From Acidovorax sp. 210-6 (GTDB lineage Bacteria > Pseudomonadota > Gammaproteobacteria > Burkholderiales > Burkholderiaceae_C), in contig NZ_JAACJE010000001.1 in assembly GCF_010020825.1 (NCBI RefSeq), forward strand, positions 3,534,001-3,598,000: DNA of 64,000 nucleotides. The letters run 5' to 3'. How positions within the stretch are numbered: the stretch's first letter is position 1; the number at the start of each line of letters is the position of its first letter. Shown here piece after piece: positions 24,915 to 33,295 of the stretch. The notes beneath the pieces were generated by a model, which was not told the DNA's origin, ran no database searches, and worked only from the letters and a program-made list of their open reading frames with translations. The translations under genes and the position numbers were made by a program.

Positions 24915-26113
24915 TCGTGCTCCAGCCAGACAAGCCCCACCTCCCGATGCCTCTGGTTGAGTACCGTGAAAGGCTGGACCAATTCCGCCATATCCAAAAC
25001 CTGCAAGCCTGAATCGTCCAGGGTGTAAACACTCCAAAGATATTCCCCAGACAATAAAGGCAAGCGCGGATACTTCACGCGCAGTCTATGCAATCCAACG
25101 CCGCTCAGAGGTCGATGCCCCACACGAAACTGAGTGCTGGTACCAAAAACGTTGTCCTTGTCGGGGCGCACAATCGAAAATCCGACATGGAACGGTGCCG
25201 CACTGTAAGCCTCCACCTCTATTTCAAGAATCAGATCCTGAAATGAATCCACCTGCGCCGGATTCACACCATCCGATGTTTCGATGGTCAATCGCATGAT
25301 CTTCACCGGTGCCGACACTGAAGCCGACGCGCCCGCAGAAGCAACCCCGACCTCAGCATCTGCGGAAACGCCATCGCTGCGCAAATGAGCGTATCTGCGT
25401 CGTTCATAGGCCTCGTATGCGGTAACCACATCTTCAGTGCTGCCCAATGCCTCTATGCGTCCGGCATGTACCCATGCAGCACGCTGGCATAAGCTGCGTA
25501 CTTGATACAGGTTGTGTGAGCAAAACAGGATCGTGGTACCGCGCTCACGCAATCCAAGAATCCGATTCAGGCTCTTCTTTTGAAAATGAAGATCTCCCAC
25601 TGAGAGTGCCTCATCCACAATCAACACCTCTGGATCGATGGCAGTGGCGGCTGCAAATGCCAGCCGCATGAACATGCCAGACGAGTAGGTCTTGACCGGC
25701 CGAGCCAGCGCTTCAGACGACAGTTCGGAAAACTCAATCGTTTGCGCGACGAAGGCCTCCAGCGCCTCTCCCTGAACCCCATGCAAGGCTGCCATGAAAC
25801 GGATGTTGTCCAGCCCTGATTCTTCGGGGTGAAAGCCAGCGCCCAGTTCCAGCAAAGCTGCCACGCGCCCTTCCCGAAACACCTGCCCTTTGGTAGGACG
25901 AATGGTGCCGGCAGCGATCTTCAGTAGCGTGCTCTTGCCAGCCCCATTCTCACCAATCAGGCCAAAGGTTTCGCCCGACTTCACCTCAAAATCCACACCG
26001 GTGAGGGCGACATGCAGGCGATGGCGCGGCTTGCGTGAGAGCCACTCCCACAGACGGTCCTGTGGCCGCGCATACACCGGGTAGATCTTCTCTATGCCCT
26101 CGAAACGAATCAA
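24896..26113 (-). CDS. wzt: Polysaccharide ABC exporter ATPase with C-terminal glycan-binding domain (Wzt)
   Basis: 405 residues. The ATPase (1-245) has Walker A GENGAGKST near 55-63, signature YSSGMFMRLAF, and Walker B VLIVDEALSVGD. An Ala/Ser/Val-rich linker (about 265-290) leads to a beta-rich domain (about 290-405) as in Wzt proteins that recognise the modified end of the glycan. TTG at 26113 is taken as start: it overlaps the Wzm stop (TTGA), has GGGGGAGG just upstream and gives MIRFEGIEKIYPVY, a normal Wzt beginning. It powers export of completed undecaprenyl-linked polysaccharide. Confidence 0.93.
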   Translation of the reverse strand: MIRFEGIEKIYPVYARPQDRLWEWLSRKPRHRLHVALTGVDFEVKSGETFGLIGENGAGKSTLLKIAAGTIRPTKGQVFREGRVAALLELGAGFHPEESGLDNIRFMAALHGVQGEALEAFVAQTIEFSELSSEALARPVKTYSSGMFMRLAFAAATAIDPEVLIVDEALSVGDLHFQKKSLNRILGLRERGTTILFCSHNLYQVRSLCQRAAWVHAGRIEALGSTEDVVTAYEAYERRRYAHLRSDGVSADAEVGVASAGASASVSAPVKIMRLTIETSDGVNPAQVDSFQDLILEIEVEAYSAAPFHVGFSIVRPDKDNVFGTSTQFRVGHRPLSGVGLHRLRVKYPRLPLLSGEYLWSVYTLDDSGLQVLDMAELVQPFTVLNQRHREVGLVWLEHEWLQVE

Positions 26114-26952
26114 AGCGCCTCCCCCAGTGCCGACTTCATCGAGCGGAAAAACCACCACCCACCACCGCCCAGCAAGAGCACCCAGAACGCCAGGGCATAC
26201 CCTACCCCATGCATCATAGGCATCCCCAGCACAACGCCCTGCAGCACCAACACCATGCACGCCACGGGGTTCAACAGATACCAAGCATGGAATGACTCAG
26301 GCACCTGCGACAAGGGGTACACCACCGGGGTGAGGTAGAACCACAATTGCGTTGCAAACGCGACAAAGGAGCCTACATCACGCCACATGAAGTGGGCCAT
26401 GCTCAGAAACAGCGTCAGACCCAAGGTCAGCACCAACTGGGCCAACACCAGCAGCGGCACCATCAACCAACCCATCGCCGGCCCCAGACCCTGCGCCATG
26501 GCCAGGGCGAGCAGCAATGTGTATGCCACCGCCATGACCGGAACACTTCCACCCACGGAGACTGCAGGTAATATTTCTGACGGCATGGGCTGCTTGCGCA
26601 GGAAGTCTTCATAGGCAACCAGGCTGCCAACCCCCCTGCCGATGGAGTCGGTGAACGGCAGCCACACCGCCAGACCCGCCAACAAATGCAACAAGTAGCC
26701 CTGATCGGTTTCCAACCCCGGCACCCGGACCGCCAGCAAGCGGCCAAACAGCACGTAAAAAATCGCCAGTGTGGCTACAGGCTGAACAAATGCCCATGCC
26801 AGACCAAGCACCGAGCCCGCATAACGCGTCTTGAACTCGCGCAGCATCCAATAGCGCCACAAAACCCATGCATGTCGAGTGGCGCCTCGCTGCACATGCT
26901 GCTGCAAGGCCGCTTGCGGCTGATGGTGCATGGGCTCCCCTGGCACGCTCAC
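26110..26952 (-). CDS. wzm: Polysaccharide ABC exporter permease (Wzm)
   Basis: 280 residues, ABC2-type membrane protein with six predicted helices. The segment YWMLREFKTRYAGSVLGLAWAFVQP is the family entry helix, and FYLTPVVYPLSQVPESFHAWYLLNPVACMV is the conserved late region. It forms the channel for undecaprenyl-diphosphate-linked glycan with Wzt. GTG 26952 overlaps the upstream glycosyltransferase stop (GTGA); an ATG seven codons later (MHHQPQ) is possible. Confidence 0.92.
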   Translation of the reverse strand: MSVPGEPMHHQPQAALQQHVQRGATRHAWVLWRYWMLREFKTRYAGSVLGLAWAFVQPVATLAIFYVLFGRLLAVRVPGLETDQGYLLHLLAGLAVWLPFTDSIGRGVGSLVAYEDFLRKQPMPSEILPAVSVGGSVPVMAVAYTLLLALAMAQGLGPAMGWLMVPLLVLAQLVLTLGLTLFLSMAHFMWRDVGSFVAFATQLWFYLTPVVYPLSQVPESFHAWYLLNPVACMVLVLQGVVLGMPMMHGVGYALAFWVLLLGGGGWWFFRSMKSALGEAL

Positions 26953-28193
26953 GGAGCCATCCCTTCCGTGGACGCAGGGATTGCCTTGCGCGCAGCCAGC
27001 AAGCCCTGCTCAAACGCCTCCGCCGACGCCTGCCAGTGTTGTTGGCGCGCGAATTCCTGTCCGCGGCTGGCCAATGCCTGACGCTCAGCGTCGTTCTGCA
27101 AGAGACGGCACAGAGCGTCTGAAAGCGCTTCGAGCGTGGGATCGGTCAACAGCGCGACGTCATCATGGAGCAACCACTCCACGCACTCGCCCCGATTGGA
27201 GACCACGGCGCAACCAGCAGCCATCACCTCCAGGGGCATCAAGGACAAATTGGTCAAAGACATCACCAGCGCCGCATCGCACTGACTGAATACGTCGGCC
27301 AGTTCTTCGGGCGTGATGACACCCGCCGCAAGGTGCGGAAACGGGATGTGATAGTCACCCACATCCCACCCGGCCAGAATGAACTGGGTGTCAGGCAATT
27401 TGCGCGAAACTGCCTCCAGCACCAACAACCCGAATTCGAAGGCACGTCGGGGTGTGGGCGGACGCGCGTAGAAGAAGACGCGCTTGATATGTGGCTCGCG
27501 CCTTGGGCGCTGCCGGTACAGCTCATGGTCCACTCCAAAGCTGATGGGGTGCGTCTGCATCCCATACTCGGCTTTCAGCTTGCGCGCCAGCCAACCACCA
27601 GCGGTGATACCAAAGAACCCGAAGTGGTAGGTGTTGTCGGCCAAGACCGACTCTGTTCCGGTCGGGTAAAAGCTCGGTTCAAAGTCCTGCACAAAATACA
27701 GCTTCTTGACCGGGCCAACGACCGCACGCACTGGGTATGCTGTTTGCCACCCCGTGGCAATCACAAATTCACAGTTGGGCAGCCCCTCAAAGCCCACATA
27801 GACCTTGGCCTTCAAGGGAAAGAAATGTGCACAAATGTCGTGATGTGCCGCTTCAGCGGTAGCGTGCACCGAGGGGCTCACAATCACGATGCCCGACTCC
27901 CAGCCCATGCGCTCCAAATGCCAAATGGTGCGAAAGATCGTCTGGTGCCCCCCCGAACCAATATTGAAATCCGGAATGAACCACAGCAATGTGTTGGGGC
28001 GTGCAGCTTGTGGCGCCAGTTGCACACGTTCTACGCGAACAAAATCGTAAGTTGCAAAAACGTTCCGGCTCTTCAGCATGCCACCGGGCCCATGTTTGAG
28101 CCGCTGGCGAACCATGGATGCCGTGCGAAACACTCCATGGTGCCGAGTCAACTCCCATACTCGGCGCAGGCGCCGCACGAATGATCCGACCAT
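26949..28193 (-). CDS. Glycosyltransferase, WsaF-like rhamnosyltransferase (GT4)
   Basis: 414 residues, GT-B fold. The motif LLWFIPDFNIGSGGHQTIFRTIWHLE is characteristic of the WsaF group of beta-1,2-rhamnosyltransferases, and the C-terminal half has ISFGVDHELYRQRPRR, FFYARPPTPRRAFE and the GT4 block LSLMPLEVMAAGCAVVSNRG. With dTDP-rhamnose genes in the same locus, rhamnose transfer to the growing glycan is the likely role. It acts at the cytoplasmic face and is coupled to wzm by a 4-base overlap. Confidence 0.87.
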   Translation of the reverse strand: MVGSFVRRLRRVWELTRHHGVFRTASMVRQRLKHGPGGMLKSRNVFATYDFVRVERVQLAPQAARPNTLLWFIPDFNIGSGGHQTIFRTIWHLERMGWESGIVIVSPSVHATAEAAHHDICAHFFPLKAKVYVGFEGLPNCEFVIATGWQTAYPVRAVVGPVKKLYFVQDFEPSFYPTGTESVLADNTYHFGFFGITAGGWLARKLKAEYGMQTHPISFGVDHELYRQRPRREPHIKRVFFYARPPTPRRAFEFGLLVLEAVSRKLPDTQFILAGWDVGDYHIPFPHLAAGVITPEELADVFSQCDAALVMSLTNLSLMPLEVMAAGCAVVSNRGECVEWLLHDDVALLTDPTLEALSDALCRLLQNDAERQALASRGQEFARQQHWQASAEAFEQGLLAARKAIPASTEGMAP

Positions 28194-28257
28194 ATTTCCC
28201 CAAAACTGATTTCAAAATCCTGCCGTCTGCACCAGGCACTGCGCCCAGTACCGTTGG

Positions 28258-29226
28258 CTAGGCAGTGCGACCACGCTGCAGCGCCTGATCGCGTGAAATA
28301 ACGCCCAACAGCCAGCCTGGCAAACGGCGATGCCGGGTTCCCAGGAACTGACCCAAAGTTCGCGCCAACTCTATGGCCGCCATATATACGGAATGCTTCA
28401 GCCAGGAAATGCCACCCAGGCCCGCCTGATGCAACCAACGGGCATCCCTGCGTGCCAACAGCATCGCACTGGCCAGCGCACGCCAGAGGCTGCGCTGGAT
28501 CTCATAACCAAAATCACGCTGAAAGGAACTGGCCTCGTCAAAGTTTCGCTGCAGCGTCTCCCACACACCGAAATCGTGGGAGTGGTAAACCGCCGCCTCC
28601 GGCACGTAGGCCTTGGCGTATCCGGCCTTGATGGCCGCCAGCATCCAGGTCTGGTCTTCGGCAAACATGACGTCTGGAAACGGCAGATGCTCCCACACCG
28701 AACGGCGCAGGCAGGAATTGTTGTTGGAGAAGAAGTGCAGAAACTGCCGGTGGCCAACCTCGCGGTCAAAGCGCTCGCGGTCTTCCATGCGCACCCGCGA
28801 AAGCGCATTGCCAAAACCGGCAAAATGCTCCTGCAACTCCCGCTGCGTCACCAGCCGCGCGCCTGGATGCGCGCGATGCGGGCCAAATGCCCCCGCCACT
28901 TCAGGCGCGCTGTCACAACCGTCAACCAGGTTGTACAGCCAGTGCGCATCGGCTGGACGTGCATCCTGGGTAATGAACACCAGAAAATCGCCACGAGCCA
29001 AAGTAGCGAGATGGTTTCGGGTGCGCCCGTGGCCAAACTCTGCTGGCGCGATCTGCTCCACCCGCACCCCGCGCTTGCGGGTCTGCTCCACGGAATCGTC
29101 CTTGGACCCTGAGTCCACCACAATGACCTCGAAAGGCCAGGGCGTGTGCTGAGCCAAGACGGCATCCAGCACCTCGCCCCACAGGGCGCCGCCGTTTTTG
29201 ACTGGTACAAGGACTGAAGCACGCAT
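28258..29226 (-). CDS. Family 2 glycosyltransferase, probable rhamnosyltransferase
   Basis: 322 residues, GT-A fold. ASVLVPVKNGGALWGEVLDAVLAQ, IVVDSGSKDDSVEQ (nucleotide site), GRTRNHLATLARGDFLVFITQDARP (DXD-like) and a catalytic-site FAEDQTWMLAAIKAG match RfbF/WbbL-type rhamnosyltransferases. The ATG at 29226 begins the fold directly. It lies 64 bases upstream of the WsaF-like gene and immediately downstream of the MITE-like element, so its promoter may lie within or before that element. Confidence 0.88.
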   Translation of the reverse strand: MRASVLVPVKNGGALWGEVLDAVLAQHTPWPFEVIVVDSGSKDDSVEQTRKRGVRVEQIAPAEFGHGRTRNHLATLARGDFLVFITQDARPADAHWLYNLVDGCDSAPEVAGAFGPHRAHPGARLVTQRELQEHFAGFGNALSRVRMEDRERFDREVGHRQFLHFFSNNNSCLRRSVWEHLPFPDVMFAEDQTWMLAAIKAGYAKAYVPEAAVYHSHDFGVWETLQRNFDEASSFQRDFGYEIQRSLWRALASAMLLARRDARWLHQAGLGGISWLKHSVYMAAIELARTLGQFLGTRHRRLPGWLLGVISRDQALQRGRTA

Positions 29227-29306
29227 GTGATTCTTGAATACGTAGTTGTCAGAAATGCTTACAGCCCATTGAGATTGCAATTTCAACCAAGAACAGCCCC
29301 CTCTAA

Positions 29307-29456
29307 CAGGCTGCTGAAATACTGCTGGAGAACTCAAAAAATGACGACTTTGAGGGTGCCTCACCCCTTGCCGGGTTCGAAAGAATCGCTTGTAGGCCGT
29401 TTTAAGCGGTCGATGTTCTTGGCTGCCAATGGGCAAACCAGTATTTCAGCAGCCTG
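29307..29456. mobile_element. 150-bp MITE-like element with 18-bp inverted ends
   Basis: Perfect terminal inverted repeats CAGGCTGCTGAAATACTG (29307-29324) and its complement (29439-29456) are flanked by a direct CTAA at 29303-29306 and 29457-29460. The YTAR-type 4-base duplication is typical of IS5-group transposition. The interior is too short for a transposase. It sits between the glycosyltransferase gene and the foldase gene. Confidence 0.85.
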
Positions 29457-29485
29457 CTAAGAACTATTCCAGTTCGCGCTAAGTG

Positions 29486-30373
29486 CTATTTTTTTCCTTC
29501 AAAACGGTTGAACATGGCCTTGATAGCCTCGACGTCCACCTCTATTCCATACTTTTTCACCATTTCGTCGCGAATCCTTGCGTCCCCTTGTTCGCGGCAG
29601 TAACGCACCGCACGATTGGCAGCCATTTCTGCAACCTCATTCCATTCCAGAACACGCCCCTCCCGCTTACTGACAATCTGAAAAGCGTAAATGAACTCGC
29701 CTTCGTTGACCGGCCCAACAATGTCTCCCTCCTTTGCACCAGCCAACGCACGCATCAGCGGAATATCGTCTGACAACATCACCCAGCCGAGATCTCCCTG
29801 CGGATCCAAGTTGTAGACCGTCTTCGCCTTCGCCACCAATTCGTCGAACGGCTTGTTGTTCATTCCCACTTTCGGAATCTGGCTCAGCAACCAGCCCACG
29901 GCAGGCTCCCCGTCCACGGTGGACGACTTTGGCAACATCACCCGGTTCATCCGAGCCGATGGCGGCACAGCGAATGCTTTCGGATTTTCGACGAAGAATT
30001 TCTTGGCAGCCTCTTCATTGGCTGGCGACGCACATTCCGGTCGCAATTGCTGAAATATGGTGTGCGCATAAATGTCGTCAAACCGACGGGCCGTGATGCC
30101 CTCTTGGCGCGCCACACCCTTGGATTCACCTTCCAGCACTAGCGCTCGGGTCAAGGTCATTTCCCGCACAATGTTCTCCACCCCCCAGACGTTCTTGCTC
30201 AACGCACGGAGGTCTGTTCGCAATTTCAGGTACTCGGACACATCTGCTTCAGTGATGACCTCCTTATTTCCAACGCGCCCCAAGACTTCTACTTTGTCTT
30301 GTGCACCCCACGTCGGCCACACAGTGACTACGTATACAGTCAGCACCCCAATGGCAAATCGTTTGAACTTCAT
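29486..30373 (-). CDS. PpiC-type peptidyl-prolyl isomerase / SurA-like foldase
   Basis: 295 residues. Signal peptide about 1-23 (MKFKRFAIGVLTVYVVTVWPTWGA). A SurA-like helical N-domain (GRVGNKEVITEADVSEYLKL) precedes a rotamase domain (about 125-245) with FVENPKAF, GDLGWVMLSDDIPLMRAL and PVNEGEFIYAFQIVSKREGRV, a good match to the PpiC core. It should fold exported proteins in the periplasm and resembles EpsD-type isomerases seen beside exopolysaccharide genes. It follows the lipoprotein gene by 22 bases. DNA here looks more A/T-rich than the flanks. An ATG 9 bases upstream (30382) is an alternative start. Confidence 0.85.
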   Translation of the reverse strand: MKFKRFAIGVLTVYVVTVWPTWGAQDKVEVLGRVGNKEVITEADVSEYLKLRTDLRALSKNVWGVENIVREMTLTRALVLEGESKGVARQEGITARRFDDIYAHTIFQQLRPECASPANEEAAKKFFVENPKAFAVPPSARMNRVMLPKSSTVDGEPAVGWLLSQIPKVGMNNKPFDELVAKAKTVYNLDPQGDLGWVMLSDDIPLMRALAGAKEGDIVGPVNEGEFIYAFQIVSKREGRVLEWNEVAEMAANRAVRYCREQGDARIRDEMVKKYGIEVDVEAIKAMFNRFEGKK

Positions 30374-30395
30374 GGTTAGCATTTTCACGAACAAG

Positions 30396-31487
30396 TTATG
30401 GCATAACCGGCTGCGCCAGTTCCCACAGGGGCCCATAGAACACGTCAGCCTCCTTTCCTGCAGAGTTAAGCACTACCAGATCCTGATGGCCGTCCTTATC
30501 TAGATCCAAGAGCTGCAGGCTGGTCGAGAAGCCACTGGATACTAGTTTCCGTGCTTCAAGCACATTGCCTGCGGCGCCCAGTCGCTGGAGGAATATTTGC
30601 TGGCTATCCCCCCACAGCACCAGATCGTCAGACAAGGCCGCGACCGATACGAATCCGGTCGGAGGCGCGCTGATCCATTGAAGTTCCCCTGTTTCCATGT
30701 GGACACGGGCATTGCGCCCTCCTGTTTCCAGGGCAATATACAACCAACGCCCTGTAGGCGACGGCCTCACCTGCCGTGGTATGGAAGAAAAGCGCGCCAA
30801 AACCACGGCTTGCGCCGTGGCATCCATTCCCGGCACGTATATCACTGACTTGTCATCCAAACAGGCAACTGCGATCCCCCCACCCTGGGCGTTGGGCACC
30901 CTGGAGACGCGGGTGGGGTGCCATGGTGTGCGGCACAACACTGTGCGCTGCACCTGGGCCGCAGCCCGGTTGTCTTCATACCAATCCAGCCACGCAACTT
31001 CGGTGCCCTCGTAGGGAGTCGCCAAAAGCCGGAAATGCCCCTCCTGCGCCTGCAACAAAATAACGTCTCGTGGGCTGAATCCCACATGTATTTTGTGCAC
31101 ACGCATCAACCGCTCGCCCTCCAGGCGAAAAATATCAATCGCCCCACCTTCTTCTACGGCAGCACCCAAAAGATTGTCCGACAACCATACTGCAGAGTCC
31201 GGATGGTAAGCCACTGGCTGGCGATCGAGCAGTCGAACCGTCCGCCCCTGCAACCGATACACAACAACTTTGTTGTTTTCATGCTCTATGGCACCCAAGA
31301 AGCAGCCCTGAGCACCACAACGAACTTCACCACCCCAAGCCTCTGGCAGCTCAAAACGCACGTGCGATGCTTGGCTGTCGGGCACCACAACTTCGCCATC
31401 CACCGGGCGCGGCGTCTGACAGGCCGCCAGCAGCGCTGACAAAGCAGAGCCCAGCAACACGCTCCGCAGCGTTCGATACCAATTCAT
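30396..31487 (-). CDS. Lipoprotein with beta-propeller-like repeats
   Basis: 363 residues. Lipobox SALLAAC near residue 22. The rest is a series of W/D-containing beta blades (for example RFELPEAWGGEVRCGAQGC, HPDSAVWLSDNLLGAAV, RQVRPSPTGRWLYIALE). It ends with an FG-GAP/VCBS-like calcium motif LLDLDKDGHQDLVVLNSAG. It should be anchored in the envelope and bind a partner or glycan. No family name is recognised. GAGG 8 bases before ATG 31487 supports this start, 14 bases downstream of the upstream gene's terminator, so it may depend on readthrough or an unseen promoter. Confidence 0.75.
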   Translation of the reverse strand: MNWYRTLRSVLLGSALSALLAACQTPRPVDGEVVVPDSQASHVRFELPEAWGGEVRCGAQGCFLGAIEHENNKVVVYRLQGRTVRLLDRQPVAYHPDSAVWLSDNLLGAAVEEGGAIDIFRLEGERLMRVHKIHVGFSPRDVILLQAQEGHFRLLATPYEGTEVAWLDWYEDNRAAAQVQRTVLCRTPWHPTRVSRVPNAQGGGIAVACLDDKSVIYVPGMDATAQAVVLARFSSIPRQVRPSPTGRWLYIALETGGRNARVHMETGELQWISAPPTGFVSVAALSDDLVLWGDSQQIFLQRLGAAGNVLEARKLVSSGFSTSLQLLDLDKDGHQDLVVLNSAGKEADVFYGPLWELAQPVMP

Positions 31488-31500
31488 AACTTGCACCTCA

Positions 31501-31530
31501 AAAAAAAGTAGCGCCATTAGGCGCTACTTT
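31501..31530 (-). terminator. Rho-independent terminator after the secreted protein gene
   Basis: AAAGTAGCGCC / GGCGCTACTTT form a perfect 11-bp stem with a 4-base loop; on the minus strand a T-run follows (plus-strand A-run from 31501). It lies 84 bases after the stop of the secreted protein gene and just before the lipoprotein start. Confidence 0.88.
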
Positions 31531-31613
31531 GTGGCAGGTTACCCAAAAACCCACCTTGGCGGCACGGGCAGCGTCGGCAGCATCACAAATGCCACCGACA
31601 AACCCATTACGCA

Positions 31614-32579
31614 TTAGGGGTGATGAGCACCCAGAATAGTTTGGACGGCACCGAAAGCGGGAGCGGAGACCACACTATAGGTAAACACCGAGCGCGGAGC
31701 GACAGGAGCAACGGGAGCAGTACCCAGAGCCGTACCAGCAGCACCAGGGAAATCAGCAGGAACCACGCCAGTGTTCCACTCGATGAAACCATCGGTGTAG
31801 TTGGCAGGACGACCAGCGATTTGCTCAGGATCGAACCAATCCAGCTCGCGATGGGTCAGAGCAAAGTTGACCGACTTGCGACCCTGCGCATTGTCAAACA
31901 TGTTGACAGTGTGGGTGCCGCGCTGGTCACCAGTGGACCACACAACGATACGGGTCTCGTTGCCACCATTGGCCGTGCCATCAACGAAATAACGCATCAG
32001 CATTTGAGGACCAACACCGGGAACCACGTTCACGGCACCCGCCACGTTTTCCAGGCTTTCGGGACCCATGGTGCTCAGGTTGGTACCAGCCGCCAAGGTC
32101 AGGTCGCCGTCGATCACAGGAATATAGGACACGTCGCTGGAAGCAGCCATCACCTGCACCGCGTTGGCAGCCAAACGATTACCAGCGCCCACTGCATTTG
32201 GCAATGCAGCTTCAGCCGCCGAGCAAGCAGCAGCAGGAGTTGCGGGAGCCAAACTACCCAGAGCAAACACCAGATAACCACGACGACCTTCCAGACCCAG
32301 ACCAGACTGGGCAGCCCAGACGAAGGGCTCGTAGTCGTTGTGGGTCATGGGGAAGCAGCCGTCGGTGATGTGAGCAGACTCTTGGTCAAAGAACGTCCAG
32401 TACACCGACTTGATGGTGCCCGAGCGGTTGATCAGACCCACAGCAGTGGTATCGGCTGCGCCGTTGTGAATAACGTTGGGAACCACAACGCCGTTGGAGA
32501 ACGTACCCATGGTGTAGGCCTGCGCCACACCTGCGGTCATCGCTGCTGCCGCGACGGCTGCCATTGCAAACTTTTTCAT
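31614..32579 (-). CDS. Secreted protein of unknown family, candidate T2SS substrate
   Basis: 321 residues. A clear Sec signal peptide (MKKFAMAAVAAAAMTAGVAQA, cleavage after AQA). The mature chain is Gly/Ala/Val/Asn-rich with only one or two lysines, two cysteines (DGCFPMTHND, AAACSAAEA), and segments such as VYWTFFDQESAHITDGCF, RIVVWSTGDQRGTHTVNMFD and RELDWFDPEQIAGRP. The end is SVFTYSVVSAPAFGAVQTILG. I do not recognise the family. It has its own promoter (32660-32688) and terminator (31501-31530) and lies between T2SS genes and envelope lipoprotein and foldase genes. That suggests an abundant exported protein. AAGGA 9 bases before ATG 32579. Confidence 0.85.
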   Translation of the reverse strand: MKKFAMAAVAAAAMTAGVAQAYTMGTFSNGVVVPNVIHNGAADTTAVGLINRSGTIKSVYWTFFDQESAHITDGCFPMTHNDYEPFVWAAQSGLGLEGRRGYLVFALGSLAPATPAAACSAAEAALPNAVGAGNRLAANAVQVMAASSDVSYIPVIDGDLTLAAGTNLSTMGPESLENVAGAVNVVPGVGPQMLMRYFVDGTANGGNETRIVVWSTGDQRGTHTVNMFDNAQGRKSVNFALTHRELDWFDPEQIAGRPANYTDGFIEWNTGVVPADFPGAAGTALGTAPVAPVAPRSVFTYSVVSAPAFGAVQTILGAHHP

Positions 32580-32659
32580 CTTCTCAGTCCTTAAAAATTG
32601 AAGGAAGCTTTCCCTTATGGGATATGCAACCCATCCGCCACTTCGTTTGGGTTGCTGCT

Positions 32660-32688
32660 ATCTTAGCTTGAGCGTGCAGTGTTTTCAA
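32660..32688 (-). promoter_or_regulatory. Sigma-70 promoter of the secreted protein gene
   Basis: On the minus strand, -35 TTGAAA (32683-32688), a 17-base spacer, and -10 TAAGAT (32660-32665). Predicted start near 32653, giving a leader of about 74 bases that contains an AAGGGAAAGCTTCCTT palindrome before the ribosome site. Spacing and matches are among the best seen by eye in the window. Confidence 0.7.
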
Positions 32689-32744
32689 TCAAAACTCGCC
32701 AGAATGTGGCATCCATCACGCATGTTGCGCACAAACAACAAAAA

Positions 32745-33197
32745 TCAAGGTTTCGCATCCGAGAACATGATACTTTGGCGCAACACATGGTGCCAGGCGC
32801 CATCAATCCGACGCCAGTGATCCTGCACAACATCCTCCAATCCCTTAATGCGCATCTGCGGCACGCTATAGCGCATCCACACATCCAGCACGGCATTGTC
32901 GCCCTCCATGCTGCGGATGCCGCGCACCTCCACGACATCATAGGCAACGCCACCGCGCTTGAGGTAACCCTCCAGCGTCAGGCTCTTGTCCTTGGAAGCA
33001 GCTTCGTACTTCCATGCCTCCAGGCGGTCGTTGGCGCTCACTAGGCGCCAGTAGGCCTGAGCACGCGGGATCAGGTCGGCTTGGTCGTCGGCGCGCGCAG
33101 AGCCAGGGGCCGTTGCGCAACCTGCCAACGCTGCCACCAAGGTGGTTGATCCAATGAGACAGGCCAGTAGCCTGCGACGGTGGGGTTGCATGGTCAT
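32745..33197 (-). CDS. Small lipoprotein, unknown function
   Basis: 150 residues. Signal with lipobox VAALAGC near residue 27. The mature part has RAQAYWRLVSANDRLEAWKYEAAS, GYLKRGGVAYDVVEVRGI and VWMRYSVPQM...VVQDHWRRIDGAWHHV, an NTF2/SnoaL-like alpha-beta pattern found in small secreted proteins. AGGAG 9 bases before ATG 33197 supports the start. It is the first gene after gspD, 98 bases downstream, and precedes the secreted protein gene. A role near the T2SS is only positional. Confidence 0.75.
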   Translation of the reverse strand: MTMQPHRRRLLACLIGSTTLVAALAGCATAPGSARADDQADLIPRAQAYWRLVSANDRLEAWKYEAASKDKSLTLEGYLKRGGVAYDVVEVRGIRSMEGDNAVLDVWMRYSVPQMRIKGLEDVVQDHWRRIDGAWHHVLRQSIMFSDAKP

Positions 33198-33278
33198 GGG
33201 TAATATCTCCTGTTCAGTTCTTTAATCAGAAGGGTTGGTAGAGCGGATTGGATCCGATGGTATGGACAGTTTTGACAA

Positions 33279-33293
33279 GCACTGGTTCAGTGC
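33279..33293 (-). terminator. Possible weak terminator after gspD
   Basis: GCACTG / CAGTGC, a 6-bp stem with a 3-base loop, starts 3 bases after the gspD stop on the minus strand. It is followed by TTGTCAAAA, which is only a poor T-run. It could reduce, but probably not stop, transcription into the lipoprotein gene. Confidence 0.35.
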
Positions 33294-33295
33294 GT

